A stretch of 64,000 nt of DNA from Adiantum capillus-veneris (Eukaryota > Streptophyta > Polypodiopsida > Polypodiales > Pteridaceae), in NCBI GenBank assembly GCA_014529385.2, contig CM043967.1, positions 82,532,278 to 82,596,277 on the forward strand. The letters are read 5' to 3'. The notes below the pieces were generated by a model. It had not been told where the DNA came from, ran no database searches, and saw only the letters and a list, made by a program, of their open reading frames with translations. The position numbers and the translations under genes are program-made. Of the stretch, positions 10,975 through 23,449 are shown in pieces. Each line of letters begins with the position of its first letter. Within the stretch, counting starts at the first letter, position 1.

Positions 10975-12364
10975 TCATTTATGATCATCAACAACAAAAA
11001 TAGATATGAGACTCGTCGCGTAACAGGTGTCCTCATTCCTCACATACATTACTTGTTCTGCATACAACTCGTCTTGCTCCACCATCATCCATCTAGCATG
11101 ATACAATTTAAGACGCAATCCATTTACCCTTGACTTATGTAGAATCCCATCCAGGTTAGCCAACTAATATGTAGCATTCGAAAAACACTCCACTACCTTG
11201 AAAGGGCCTTCCCACTTAATTTGACACTTCTTTTGGAATGTCTTGTCCAGGTTACTGTTGTAGTGCAAAACCAAGTCATGTTTCTTGATACCCTTACTTT
11301 TGACCTTTTCATTTATCTTTGCTAAAGCCTTATCTTGCATCTTCCCATAATTCTCCAATGCACTCATCCTATCCAACTGAACCTATTGTTATTGTAAGAG
11401 CCTCTCTTTGAATGCATCACTGGACTGCCCAAGAAACTTCTCTAGCATCTTGACCGAAGGCAAGACCGAAGGCAAATCTATTTCCATTAGCAATAGTGCT
11501 TCCTTTCCATATACCAAATGAAATGAAGTAAACCCTGTACCTATCTTCACCAAAGTATGGTAAGCCCATAACGCTCTCACTTTTGAAAGAATTTGTACCG
11601 ACTCACCATTGAATCTTTCATTTAAGCCATTTTATTGTGAATAATAAGGAGTGGTATGCTGGTGCCTAATCTTCATCTTGCGCATAAAAAGTCTAGCAGT
11701 TTAGCTCTAAATACTGGCCCCTTATCTGAAAGTAGCTCCAATGGCACCCCAAACTTGCAACATATTTCATCGTACACAAATTTTGCACATACTTTGCAGT
11801 GATTTGTTTTACTGGTATAGCCTCTACCCATCTAGAGAGATAGTCCACTGCAGTCAAAATATAGCTTTTGCCCCTACTTGTGATAGGTAATGGGCCTATT
11901 GCATCAATCGCCCACTTTTCAAACACATCAAACGACATAATGGTTTTTTGTAGCTCTGGCTTCAACACTGTCTTCCCAAATGCTTGACACCTATTGCAAG
12001 ACCTACACCAATGGTGAACATCCTTGTGCAAACTAGGCCATACATGCCCCTCTTACAAGATCTTATGCAATGTAATCTTTAGAGAAAAATGTCCACCACA
12101 TGCGCCTTCATGATTCTCTTCCAACACTCTATACAGCTCCTCTCACCAAGGTACACGTCTCAACATGAGATCATCCCCTTTCATGTATAAGACATCACCA
12201 ATCAATTTGTACTTGGATGCTCTACGCACAAAACCATACTTCTTAGACTTGTGAATGTGCTTTGGAATGATTCTTGTTCGCGAAAACTCCTCTTCTTGAG
12301 CTAAACTTTCCCAGCCATGATAAAGACGTAAATTGGTCCTCAACACAAATAGCTCCCCAATCAT
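10975..12364 (-). pseudogene. integrase of Tat-type Ty3 element W
   Basis: Minus-strand integrase in pieces. An N-terminal zinc region (GACGGHFS ... HHWCRSCNRCQAFG, about 12000-12110) is followed by a core with VFEKWAIDAIGPLP and ILTAVDYLSRWVEAIPVKQ (about 11800-11950). Next is a piece at 11389-11580, then a C-terminal region reading IKWEGPFKVVECFSNATY and LANLDGILHKSRVNGLRLKLYH (about 10980-11210). Stops and frameshifts occur between the pieces (near 12140, 11690 and 11160). The order after RT and RNase H is normal for Ty3 elements. Confidence 0.8.
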
Positions 12365-12421
12365 GCTTTGAGCTTCTTCATGTGCCTCTCCATTTAGAGT
12401 AGGTTCAATGTATCTGATGCT

Positions 12422-12960
12422 TCATGCTTTGAACTTTTTTAACATGCCTTTAATTCTGAAACACATTTCCTTCAATGAGGTGTTCTTGCTCTTCCACATA
12501 CCCAACACTTTCTTCACAACTAACAAGGCATCACCTTTTATGCTCAAACTTCTAATCCCATGCTTCAAACGAATGTGTAATCCGGCTTCCAATGTAGCAT
12601 ATTCAGCCTCATTGTTACTATGTGCATCCAATTTAATGAACCCTCTCTTACATGTTGAGCTTATATGTGAAGCTACTCAATATATGGATTCTCTATATTG
12701 TTGAGCTTATATGTGAAGCTACTCAATATATGGCTTCTCTATATTGTTGAGCTTATATGTGAAGCTACTCAATATATGGCCTCTCTCTATATATATAGAG
12801 AAGACATATATTGAGTAGCTTCACATATAAGCTCAACATTACATACTAGCTTCCCCTCTCGATCGTAAAGTGTTTACCCCCCTGAAGCCACATCATGGCT
12901 CTTTCTGTATGAGCCATCAAAGAACAACACATGTGCATTGCTGATATAAGGCACTTCTTC
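12422..12960 (-). pseudogene. second (aRH-type) RNase H of element W, split by an insertion
   Basis: The upstream half reads VLFFDGSYRKS (about 12920), and the downstream half reads AHSNNEAEYATLEAGLHIRL, then SIKGDALLVV. Together these match the additional archaeal-type RNase H of Tat-lineage elements (FFDGS...SNNEAEYEALI.GL...GDS). A 186-bp TG..CA element with a 5-bp target duplication separates the halves. The presence of both this domain and the ordinary RNase H upstream places W in the Tat group. Confidence 0.75.
12653..12838. mobile_element. 186-bp TG..CA insertion with internal 46-bp triplication
   Basis: It begins TGTTGAGCTTATATGTGAAG and ends with the reverse complement, flanked by TTACA at 12648-12652 and 12839-12843. 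The first 46 bp are repeated three times in tandem (starts 12653, 12699, 12745), followed by one inverted copy. Related pieces lie at 15231-15372 and 26976-27155. TG..CA with a 5-bp duplication suggests a solo LTR or TRIM; the palindromic ends also allow a MITE. Confidence 0.75.
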
Positions 12961-14671
12961 AACTACCCTTTTCACCACCTCTTCCTTAACAAGAAGTGGA
13001 TTCTCCTTGTAAGTCAGTAAATCAGCTATGGTAGCTCTTGTACTGTTTTCCACTAAAAAAGAGAGCTCAAACTCTCGCCGCTCAATTACCCATTCCTTGA
13101 CCACATTTGACATGTTAGTGCCATTAATTAAATGTGGCAAAAAGGCATAACTCGTTACGGAAACAAAAGGTCGTGGTAGCAAGTAATGACAAAATCGTCG
13201 ACAAGCAAATATTACACTGGCCATCACTAGCTCTACTTTTGAGAATATTCTCTCTTCTACCAGCTTCACTCGGCTTGCAAAATACACTGGACTCATATAA
13301 TGGCTGCCCATTCCCTTTTGCGATAGCATAGCTGCAATTGCATCATCCCCTACTGATGGATTTACATAAAACGCTTACTCCCAATCAGGAGCCTGCATGG
13401 CTGATAGCCCCCCCAACACCTCTTTCACCTCCTGAAACACTTCTTCACACTTGTCATCCCATTGCAATGGATCATGCTTTGCCACTTGTTGTAATGGATA
13501 AAGGAACTGTGAAGACAATGGAATAAACCACGCCATGTACTTCACTTTGTGTATAAAGGTTGTCAATTTCTTTGTACTCGTAGGTGATGGAAGAAGAATA
13601 ATAGAATTAACCTTTGTTTGGATCAGCCCCAATGCCATTTTCTTACACCATGTGGCCCAATAACTTCACCCTTGGTTGTGCTAGATGACATTGCTTTGGA
13701 TTTAGAATTCCTCCACATTCATCATATCGAGCCAATACCATCTACACCTTCTCATGGTGTTCAACCCTATTGCTGTAGACACAGAAGTCATCCATAAAAG
13801 CTTTAACACAACTACAAGTGAGTGGTTCCAATACCCAATTTTCTCTCTCTTGATAGAAAGATGGTCCATTTGACAACCCAAATGACAATACCGTGTAGCA
13901 ATAACAACCCCATGGCGTAATGAAATTTGTCTTTGTCCGGTCTTTAAGAGCAATCTTCAATTGAAAATAGCCTGAAAAACCATCACACACACTGTACCTC
14001 TCATAACCTGCCCCTGAATCCAAGATTTGATCGATGAATGGGAGAGGATATGGGTTCTTCTTAGTGGCTGCATTTAAGGGTTTAAAATCTACACAAATCC
14101 TCCACTTCCCATCCTTCTTTGGGCTAACTACTACTGGACTCATCGATTCTGTGGTTTCCAATGGGACCATGAACCCTGTTTTCAATAACTTGTCCACCTC
14201 TTCCCGCAAGGCTTCCATTTGCTCTTGACCCACCCTTCTTAGCCTTTTTCGATGTGGCACAGCACCTTCTTTCAGCTCTATATGCATCTCTTCTCCTTTG
14301 AACCCTCTAATCTCTTCATATGAAGTAATGAGCAAATCAGGAAAACTAGCGAGTATGTGAAAATATATCTCCTTCTCCATAGCTGAGAGGTCTCCACTGA
14401 TCATTTGTGTCATCAATTCTTGCTTCCTTGACAATTCAACCTTAGTTTGCATCAACACTTCGATCACTTCATAAGGCCCTTCAATTTCATCTTCAATCTC
14501 ATTTGCAAATGCAACTAAACAAGACTCATGGATTACTTTGTCCATCAAAAGAAATGCAACATCAATATCCTCATACAATTGTTTCCTTGTGTCCATATTA
14601 TATAGCTTCTTGGCACCTGTTTTTCCATAGAGTCTAATCGTACCACGTCTCCAATATTGAACAGCTCCCAC
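12874..14671 (-). pseudogene. reverse transcriptase and first RNase H of element W
   Basis: From 14671 leftward the frame covers RT: GFMVPLETTESMSPVVVSPK then WRICVDFKPLN, KNPYPLPFIDQILD and the catalytic box AFMDDFCVYS (an xxDD motif with both aspartates). The frame breaks near 13742. It resumes at 13638-13375 (RT connection: LQQVAKHDPLQWDDKCEEVF) and at 13329-12874 (RNase H-like: SPVYFASRVKLVEERIFSKV). The 309-residue RT part is the best preserved W segment; the breaks make the polyprotein non-functional. Confidence 0.85.
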
Positions 14672-14680
14672 TACACGTAA

Positions 14681-15230
14681 CTATGGTCTACCTAGTATAA
14701 TAGGATATGCTTCCAAACCCGCTGGCATCACATGAAAATCAACCACTACCTGTGCATCATATGCCTCCACTTCTAAGCTCTTTACAACACCCAAACATTT
14801 TACTTTCTGATGGTTTGCCAATCTCATCTGAAAGCCTGACACCCCAGTCACTGTAAGACCCATCTTCTCAACCCAGGAGTGTGTTATGACACATATTTGG
14901 GCTCCGCCATCAACATAGCCTTGTCCCATATTTTTACTTTTGTGCCACACATCTACTATTGGACAAATGTCTGGTAGCTCATCCATTGCCAACACCTTCA
15001 CTGAACCTCTCTCTGGCTCTTCCTCCATTGGGTTAACAATCCTCTTCCATTGTCCCTTTAGCTTAGGCACCATCTCTATAAGCTGCCCAAAAGTAACATC
15101 TTCTTCCCTGCTTGCCAGATCCTCCTTCAAGTCATAACTTAATTTACCATTCCCTAGTGGAGAATCTGAAACATGAAACTTGCAACGAGCCCTTCTTTTT
15201 CTCTTGGCCTTGACATCCTTGCCTTCATGG
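14681..15230 (-). pseudogene. aspartic protease region of element W
   Basis: Minus frame with GYVDGGAQICVITHSWVEKM (the active-site equivalent of D-[ST]-G is DGG here) and, downstream, MPAGLEAYPIILGRP, the usual end of retropepsin before RT. An upstream basic stretch KAKRKRRARC is also present. Protein continuity toward gag is lost at 15231, where a TG..CA repeat begins. A stop separates it from RT. Confidence 0.75.
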
Positions 15231-15372
15231 TGTCGAGAGAGAAAGAGAGAGCACAAAAATAGAACCCCAAAGTGTGTAGAATACACACATGAGATGATGT
15301 ATATATAGAGGGGACCTGGGTGCTATATATAGAGAAGCCATATATTGAGTAGCTTCACATATAAGGTCAACA
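15231..15372. mobile_element. TG..CA repeat copy (142 bp)
   Basis: Starts TGTCGAGAGAGAAAGAG and ends TATAAGGTCAACA. Shares about 130 bp with 26976-27155, including ATAGAACCCCAAAGTGTGTA and GCCATATATTGAGTAGCTTC. It interrupts element W upstream of its protease. No matching target duplication was seen. Confidence 0.6.
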
Positions 15373-16050
<678 letters not shown>

Positions 16051-16055
16051 GGCAT

Positions 16056-16453
16056 CACCTCGGTGACGCGGGGAAGATGGTGTCCTTGTGGTAAGTATTG
16101 GCTTACTCTCTAGGTACTACATCGGTAACGTGGCGAATCTAGTATCCTTATGGTAAGTCAACTTCCCTTCCCCTTATCCAAAAAACATATGGTCATCGAT
16201 CGGTAACGCGGCTATATGATGTTCGTATGCAAGCTATTATTTCTCCTTAGATTCAGGCGGCACTCGATTGGTAACGCGGCTAATAGAGTGTCGTTTATTA
16301 GAAGCATCTGTTTTTGCATGAATGTGGCGTTCAAGTCATTAACTATGTCGTACGAACATCATATAATTTTTATGTGCATGTGCAGTTAATGTTTTAAGTA
16401 TTAAGAATATGAAATACTTGGTCGGTAACGCGGATGTGAAGAGTATTTCATAT
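16056..16453. repeat. five hairpins sharing the loop core CGGTAACGCGG
   Basis: Five inverted repeats with different arms enclose nearly the same loop. Arms: CACC/GGTG (16056-16082), TACTA/TAGTA (16115-16144), CATC/GATG (16194-16221), CACTC/GAGTG (16261-16290), and a 12-bp perfect stem ATATGAAATACT/AGTATTTCATAT (16407-16453). The loops are 19, 20, 20, 20 and 23 nt and contain TCGGTGACGCGG, TCGGTAACGTGG, TCGGTAACGCGG, TTGGTAACGCGG and TCGGTAACGCGG. The first two are followed by TCCTTRTGGTAAGT; the third by a diverged form of it. Confidence 0.8.
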
Positions 16454-17210
16454 ACAAAATGTATGAATTGTTTGAATTTGTTGTTTTTAATTGTCCATAT
16501 CAAATTATATACTAGCTAATCATATTCAAAAGAATAATTTATTCATCAATCATCGCTATTTTAAATGCTCCATTTATATAATTATATGCAAAAAAGTATT
16601 TGCACACAAGTTGCATGTTAAATATTCTTTTTTATCTTTTTAAAGGACCTCAAGCATTATCGCTATTTTTAATGCTTCATTTATATAAATTCTCTATAAA
16701 AAAGAATTTGCACACAATTTGCATGTTAAATATTCTTTTGTATCTTTTTAAAGAGCATCAATTATCATCGCCTATTTGATTGCTACATTTACATAAATTC
16801 TATGTAAAAATTTGTGTGAACACAATTTGCCAGTCCAATTTGTATACTTCCAATGTTTTAAATGTTTTTGAAGTTTTTAAGTCGGCGTGTGCTATGTTTA
16901 AACTAGTATGTGCGCACGGAGAAAAATATAAGTTAAAAATCCAATATATACTGAAATGTGTCAGACTGTTGACATGTATTGTTTGATATGAATTAAGTTC
17001 TTATAAACCACTTGTTTGATCTGCATTTTACACGTGTAACAGATTGCAATTTTAAGTGAAGATTGTTTTCAATTTCTATCAATATTTTCTTGCACATTTC
17101 TTATAGTCTTTAAATGGTGGTTTAGGGTTTTCCTGAAATAGTGTGAGAGTGTTAGTGTCATTTGCAACCATGAATTTGTGTTTGATATGCTGTTTTTTAT
17201 TGTTCAGTGC
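16454..17210. other. AT-rich region upstream of the kinase-like gene
   Basis: Two or three diverged copies of a ~100-bp unit occur (ATCATCGCTATTTTAAATGC, TTTGCACACAAGTTGCATGT and variants near 16550, 16650 and 16760). No gene is recognised. It may hold the promoter of the kinase-like frame. Confidence 0.4.
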
Positions 17211-18724
17211 AAATATGATGCCAGATCAAAAAAAAAGTATTCTGCGTGCCATTCGTAAAGAATGTATTTTGTCAACCTCATCATGTGCAAATGATCACAT
17301 ACATCAGATTAATGAAAGTGATGTCTTCGTCAAAGACTTCACTAGCGCTATATGGGAGAACACAGAGTGCAGGTTGTGAGTTGAAGGCCAATATGAGTTG
17401 TTGATTCCAGCAGCGATTTGAGAATTTGACCCCCACCACAAGGTTAGGACAGTGTTGAGCAATATGAAAGTATGTTGCAGAGACTTAAAGGAATATATCC
17501 CACCTACCTGCGACATGTCAAAATTAGAGCTCTGGGATAAATTGTGGAAAGAACAGAAGGTAAAGATGAAGCATGTGAAAGCGTAGGACCAAGCAGCATT
17601 ACCCAAGAGATTGAAGATGGCCCAATATGTGCAAGCAGCTTTGGGAGGTCGATCCGATGCCAGCGGCACCGGCACAATCATACGCAGAGCTTTGAATGCA
17701 AAGTGCGCTCATCTTGTCGGCATCCCTAATGAAGCATTGGTAGAAGGTATGAGGATTGAAGTAGGCTCCTTTGGTGTGTGCACATTGTTCACCATCAAAG
17801 GCATCTCTTTTTTTCTAGACCACATTACATATATGGTAAAATGTTACAAGGGAGGGAGTGAGGCAAAATTTGACAGAGCAAGGAATGCAAACACTTCACC
17901 CCTCCATTGTAAGGTGCATTGGCTTTACTATCGAAGCTCCTTGGATCACAATATTCTCATACTACAATGGGGATGCCATGGGCAACATGATGTGCCGTTT
18001 ACCATTCGCTCATGGATTGTTTAGACGGCACATGCATAGGCGACAACACGACTGGATGTCATTTCCTGTAGCAACTCTTCTTGTACAAGATATAGATACG
18101 GTGCGGATCAAAGCAATGATCGAGCAGATGCCAGCCATTTGTTACGTCTTAATCCATGGCGTTCTGGCTACCCACTCGACCAATATAGTGCACAGTGACC
18201 TACATCCGTTCAACATAATATTGGACTTTACTCGTGCCAATAAACCCCGCATTTGCATCATTGATTGGGGTATAATGCTTAGAACACCAGCTAAGCACAC
18301 AACAATTAATTATCTGCATCCAAGTGCAAAATCGGACTCTACAGTTTTGGATGCACAGAGAGCAGGGAATGTCAAGATGGCTAAGCGACTGTGGATTTCT
18401 CTCGAACTATACAATCCATGGTGCACAGATGCATACACAGAAGCGAGCGATATTTATGCATTGGGCTACCTATTCGACATGCTGTCAGATGTTTGGAGTG
18501 TAGCCAGAAAAGTTTATTTTCCAAAAGAAGTTTTTCACCACCCGGACGAAGATGTTATGAGGGCTATTTGGATTAAAGTAGATTGCTGGATGAAGTTAAA
18601 AGAGTGGGAACAAAGAAGAAATGATTCTGACGTGCTGATATTTTTCAAAGAACATTTAAAGATAGACTTTAACCCTGTCCAATGTCCCCTTGTTGAACTT
18701 GCACCATCATTTTATCCGATTTAA
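17211..18724 (+). pseudogene. protein-kinase-like gene inside the transposon nest (frameshifted)
   Basis: A kinase fold can be followed across two frames. N-lobe: glycine loop VGSFGVC at 17761-17781 and a VAIK-like lysine in MVKCYKGG at 17834-17857. A frameshift between about 17870 and 17897 moves the reading to the 17858-18724 frame: HPSIVRCIGF, the catalytic loop HSDLHPFN at 18191-18214, IDWG (DFG equivalent) at 18260-18271, WISLELYNP in the APE region, and SDIYALGYLFDML (helix F, D.W..G equivalent). It ends AP SFYPI before the TAA at 18722-18724. The catalytic Asp, Asn and metal-binding Asp are kept; DWG replaces DFG. The upstream part (from 17211) has a stop at about 17585. It neighbours a RING fragment and a convergent hAT transposase. 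Substrate and role are unknown. Confidence 0.7.
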
Positions 18725-19037
18725 ACATTTCTGATATACATATGTCTTGCCCAAGTATTCTATTTTTTATTGAAGTGTATTATCTGGTTTAAAGTGGTTC
18801 ACCTAATTGAGTCAATTATCTTTAGTCATTTCAAATTTTTCATGTTGAGTGTCAGTATTTCAAATTTGCCTTATGGTTCAATTAGTCGCATTTGTTGTTG
18901 TGGCTTGATTTACTGGATTTTGACGTCTTTTGTAGTGAAAGAGAAGTTGCTATCTTGTGCATCTATGAGACTGTTAAATTGTGAGAATATATATTTGCCA
19001 ATGATATTGAATATTTGTCTATCTGTTGATTGCAGCT

Positions 19038-19440
19038 CTAAGAGAAAATGGTCGATGAAGAACAAGATATTGGCACCCAATCACTGCCCGATGATCAACA
19101 ACGAGCGGCAGTTAATGCATTTCAACGCATGAAGTCTCTAGCACACGGTATGTCGGCACAACAAGCGACGTGTACTGCTCGATGACTCTCAAAATGGGCA
19201 AATCCAAACCACATGCAATGGAAAGAGATCGATAAGGAAGTGACAAAGGACATGATCAAGACAATATGGCCATGTGAGGACGCACAGATCAAGAAAAGAA
19301 GGTGGAAGGTTTCGAAGTGCAACCATGATGCGATCAAAGAAAACATTGAGAGGATTTTTATGGCCATCCCCTGCACAATGCAGATTGTGCGCTATATTTT
19401 GCAAAAATGTTATATGTTCACTTTGTGCAACAATGACTAG
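19038..19440 (+). pseudogene. unknown lysine-rich frame after the kinase
   Basis: The frame at 19213-19440 reads MQWKEIDKEVTKDMIKTIWP and ends CYMFTLCNND. Upstream bases from 19038 read in another frame (SKRKWSMKNKI...). A splice-acceptor-like TTGATTGCAG sits at about 19025-19034. No domain recognised. Its place between the kinase and the coiled-coil/RING frame suggests it could be part of the same decayed gene set. Confidence 0.3.
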
Positions 19441-19489
19441 TAGACTTCTCGTCAAAGGAGACAATTGTTTCCACTCATGACTTAAGGGA

Positions 19490-19892
19490 GAGTTGTGTCA
19501 CTTTCACTCGAGATGAGCTGGAATTGATAGTGGAAGGTACCGACCTACAGTTAAAGAGAGAAAAGGATATTTACACAAAAAAAATGTCAAAGAAAGATGC
19601 AGAAATAACACGGCTTTCTCCCCAACCCTCACAAGTCTGGATGGAGAAAAGCTTTCACCGCTTACGCTAGGATGTTCAAAATCTGACACAGCGAGTGAAT
19701 CCAACACCTGTACAAGGGACACACATCAACCACCTTGTAGTGCATCTAGATTTGGTCCCCTCGTCTACTTCAGATGCATCCTCATCTTCCCAATGTCCAG
19801 TTTTCTACGAGAATTTTGATGGATGGAGTGAGTATTATACATTGACATGTGGTCATTATTATCATTTAGATTGTCTTATTTGTTTAATGTGA
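19490..19892 (+). pseudogene. coiled-coil and RING-finger-like fragment
   Basis: A charged stretch (DELELIVEGTDLQLKREKD..., about 19505-19600) that could form a coiled coil is followed, after a stop, by the frame 19695-19892. That frame has SSSSQCPVFYENF at about 19780-19815 and LTCGHYYHLDCLICLM at about 19840-19890. The C..H..H..C spacing of the second part fits a C3H2C3/C3HC4 RING finger (E3 ubiquitin ligase type). The first zinc pair is CPVF, so the second Cys is lost, and the terminal C..C pair is absent because the frame ends. A broken RING protein is likely. Confidence 0.5.
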
Positions 19893-20169
19893 AATATTAG
19901 TTGATGTGTTATCTATTCACAAGATATTCTACAAGGAATATATATTATGTTTGGCATGGAAAAAGAATATAAATTCAAGCAATTCCGCCAAGATACCCCT
20001 AGCACTATTAGAAATATGTTTGATGAGCAAGATGCTACTTCAGAGCAACACAATTGAGATCAACAAACTATGTACAATCACAAATATGAAACATTGTAGT
20101 TACTCAAAATACATTTGAATACAAGGTCTTTTATAATGGTTTTTGACATTTACTCGTTCTACTCTCAAG

Positions 20170-22359
20170 CTATATTGAATATGTTGACTTGTTATTTGGT
20201 TCTAAGTTTGAGTGTTGTGATTCTCCTTGTAATTCAATCTCCACATCTATTATCAAATTCTCTTCTATTTCATCTATAGTGCATTGAGATACACTAACAT
20301 TTAACTCTTCTTCATCTTTGTTTTGACAATGATACAACCATGTTGACATTTCCTCCTCGTAGCCAGCACTTTTGATGTGATTCAATATCTTTTCGTTGCA
20401 AAACATATACACTAACTTTTTTGCTCTCTCTGTTAATATTCTGTTGCGAATAGTGTTGTGAACATACTTGTACATACTCTAGTTTCTCTCTGAACTTGAG
20501 TTTGCTGCACATTGTGCGAGTACTTTCATTGCAAAGGGACATAAGGTAGAGTAATGCTGTCCACCATTGATCATCCACCACTTCCATGCAGGTTGCTCTT
20601 TTTCCATTACCTATACAAAATCATTCGCAAAAGAACCTTCTTTTTATCTGAATGCACTCATTTCTTTGATGAAATCAATTTGATCCTGAATGTTGGAGTA
20701 GAACGTGTTGACCACGTGATATAAATCGCTTACAACCTCTGTATTGGACATTAGATCTAAATTCCAATACTCTGGATCGAGCATGTAAGCAACACTATGC
20801 AGTGGAATATGAGCACTCTTCCACCTTGCATGAAAATACTTGGCCAAAATTTTTTGTTGTTTGCCAGAGAATGGTAATCACCACTCCTTCTCTACTACAG
20901 ACTCTTTCAGCTATTCAGGATTTTCAAGACTCTGTTGGACTGACCTCCATGTCATCCACACTTTGCCCATGTTTGGCACTCTTTGATCAAGATTGCGGAT
21001 TGCAAACATAACGGGCATCATTACATGGTATAAATCCATTACACTCCTCCACCAAGCAGCCTTGTTTACATTGCCACGTAGACATGTGATTCTATCTTTC
21101 ACTTTTTCTTTCTACTCAAGCTGCCATTCATCAAAGACCGCACAATTGAATGTGTCAATCACAACATATTTATTACGGAGAAGTGATTCCAAGGTATAAA
21201 AGTGTGTGCAGAATCGAGTTTTAGCAGGAGGTTTCAACATCACTGACATGCGCATCCTATACAAATCGAGCACTCTTTGTCGTTTGAAGATAAATTTCAC
21301 AACATGACGTGTTGTATCAATTATTTTGGTGAACCATGTGGTTTCTTCGCTAGTATACCAATCTTTCAGCACCAAGTTCAAGCTGTGCGTATTACAACCA
21401 TTGTCAAAAATGTGTGGAAAGCACTTATTTATTAATTTACTGGTGTTTTTATAATTTTTTGCGTTGTCCATGACTACTTGAACGACATGTTCAACACCAA
21501 TTTCTCTAATTACATCAATCAAGACCTCAGAAATATATTTGCCACTTTTAATTGCACCAGAACTATCAATTTCATTTATAAATGTTTCTCTCCTTGGACA
21601 AACCATCATTACATTGATCAGCGGTCTTCCTTGAACATTTGACCAGTCATCACTCACAATCGTACATCCTGAAAGAAAAATATTTCCATGTATTATTTTG
21701 CCAACACGCACTTTGACTTCGATGTAACATTTGTCCAAAAAAACATTTCTTATCGTGTGATAAGAAGGAGCTGAAAATCTTGGACCAGACTCATCGATTT
21801 TCTTCCAAGCAGCCTTCCAATGATTGTTGTCTACCATGACCAAAGCACTTGTAGTAAAGGATATTGCTTTGGCGAGTGCAGTTTGTGCTTCTTCTAGAGA
21901 CTGCACTCGAAAGCTTTGATGTAATGATTTTTTACGCATTTGACTAAGTCCACCTTCATTGTGATGCTTAAAAGGAACACTACGTGGAATTTCCTCTGCT
22001 TGCGCAAGTTGTTCTCCAAGGTTAGTTGGAGTCACTAAAGGATTTGTGGAGTTAATATTAGGCTCTGAGAACTCTTGGCTCAAATTCACAGAGCTATGTA
22101 TATGTTGTCTCTTGCCACCCTTTTTAGTGAGCTCTTCTCTCAAACACACTGCAGGTGCCCAAGGATGTTCACATTTCTTACAATTCTTTTTAACGCTACC
22201 CAGAAAATGATCCCTAATACATGGTTCATCGCCTGATTTTTTTGTGTGACAAAATTTACATTTCCACTCCGTATATCGGCCGCATATGTTGTGAGCATAA
22301 TCCCACTCTTTGCCAGGAGCTACTTTATTCTTTGACTTCTTCGTACCACTTGTGCCCAC
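20170..22359 (-). pseudogene. hAT-family transposase (BED, DUF659, hAT-C)
   Basis: The minus frame 22359-21112 (415 residues) starts with a BED-type zinc finger (EWKCKFCHTKKSGDE ... IRDHFLG, about residues 33-60). It continues through DUF659 (GPRFSAPSYHTIRNVFLD, VSDDWSNVQGRPLINVMM, VVMDNAKNYKNTSKLI, PHIFDNGCNTHSLNLVLKDW, about residues 195-330), the RNase H-like catalytic fold of these hAT proteins. It then breaks: 21102-20911, 20847-20644 (MLDPEYWN) and 20587-20170 continue with QWWTALLYLMSLC and the hAT dimerisation region (NRILTERAKKLVYMFCNEKI, in a +1 frame). At least three breaks exist. It is convergent with the kinase and RING frames. Terminal inverted repeats were not located. Confidence 0.85.
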
Positions 22360-23340
22360 ATTTTGCTCCGTTGCTTTTAAATTAAAACTAAAGACAAAAG
22401 AACGAGATGTTAAATTTTTGAAACATTTTTCTTATTTTCAATATATATTAAAATTTAAAAGCCATTCAATATGAAAGTTACCATGATGCATAATATGAGA
22501 TTTCCAATGCACGCTAGTCAATCCACATATCGATCATCTATATTGTGAGCAACCATACACATTGCAATGCAGTCTATGCATGGCATAATAACTATAACAA
22601 TGCTATGAATCTCTCAATGCAATTAATATTATAATGATTATTTATATGCCCACTTTGATTTGTAAACAATGACACATCTAATTTCAATTGCTACAAAAAA
22701 ACAAATGAAAGCAATAAAATATATGATTGGTCATTTCATGCACTAATAATTTATCGTAATACATAATGCACTCTCTGATAAAACCAATGTATGAACTAAC
22801 GCAAATAAATCTTCACTTAATTGAGGACTACTTGTACCCAGTGAAGGATTGTAGCCCACCCATGCAACCAATTCAATATATAAAAGCTATTTTAACCCAA
22901 TTAAAGATTGTAGCTCTTATATTGTGGAGTGACGTGTAAATCAACTCAAATGCAAAACCTCAAGGATCTTTATATGCCCGATACACTAGTGTAGGAGATC
23001 CGACCCTTGACTATTGACTCGTCATTTACATATGCTCATCTTCTAAAACAAATTACAACCCTCATTTGGACCAATGGCTTCTTCACAATGAGCATCACTC
23101 TCCAAGTTTTTAGGTGTTTTGGTTTCGTACCTTTATGTCGGTAAATGAATTTAAAATTTTTAGAAGTAATTACCAAATTAAGAATCACGTTTGACCCAAA
23201 AAAAGGACCTGTGACTCTATAACCTTAGGTCAAGTCTCAAGGAGGTGACATTACCCGGCACTCCGATACACTCCCCAAGGATTTTCCTAGCTAAACAACC
23301 GTGATTAGCACACTGTTTACTATAAATAATTATCCCTGTC

Positions 23341-23398
23341 GGGCTTTTTCATTTTCCCGGCGGGCCCGGTGGGCCACACCCCGCAGGGAAAAATGGAA
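23341..23398. repeat. GC-rich hairpin with GGGCTTTTTCATTTTCCC arm
   Basis: CATTTTCCCGGCGGG pairs with CCCCGCAGGGAAAAATG across GCCCGGTGGGCCACAC. The left arm recurs at 15560-15588 in the same orientation, on the other side of the kinase/hAT block. Confidence 0.6.
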
Positions 23399-23449
23399 AA
23401 CCTAGAGGGCTAGCTGGCTCTATAGGTTTTTGCAAGTCATAATCAAAGT

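Noticed and set aside
13742-14228. Additional short frames opposite or overlapping the W reverse transcriptase
   Set aside because: They lie in other frames of the well-supported RT coding sequence and show no domain.
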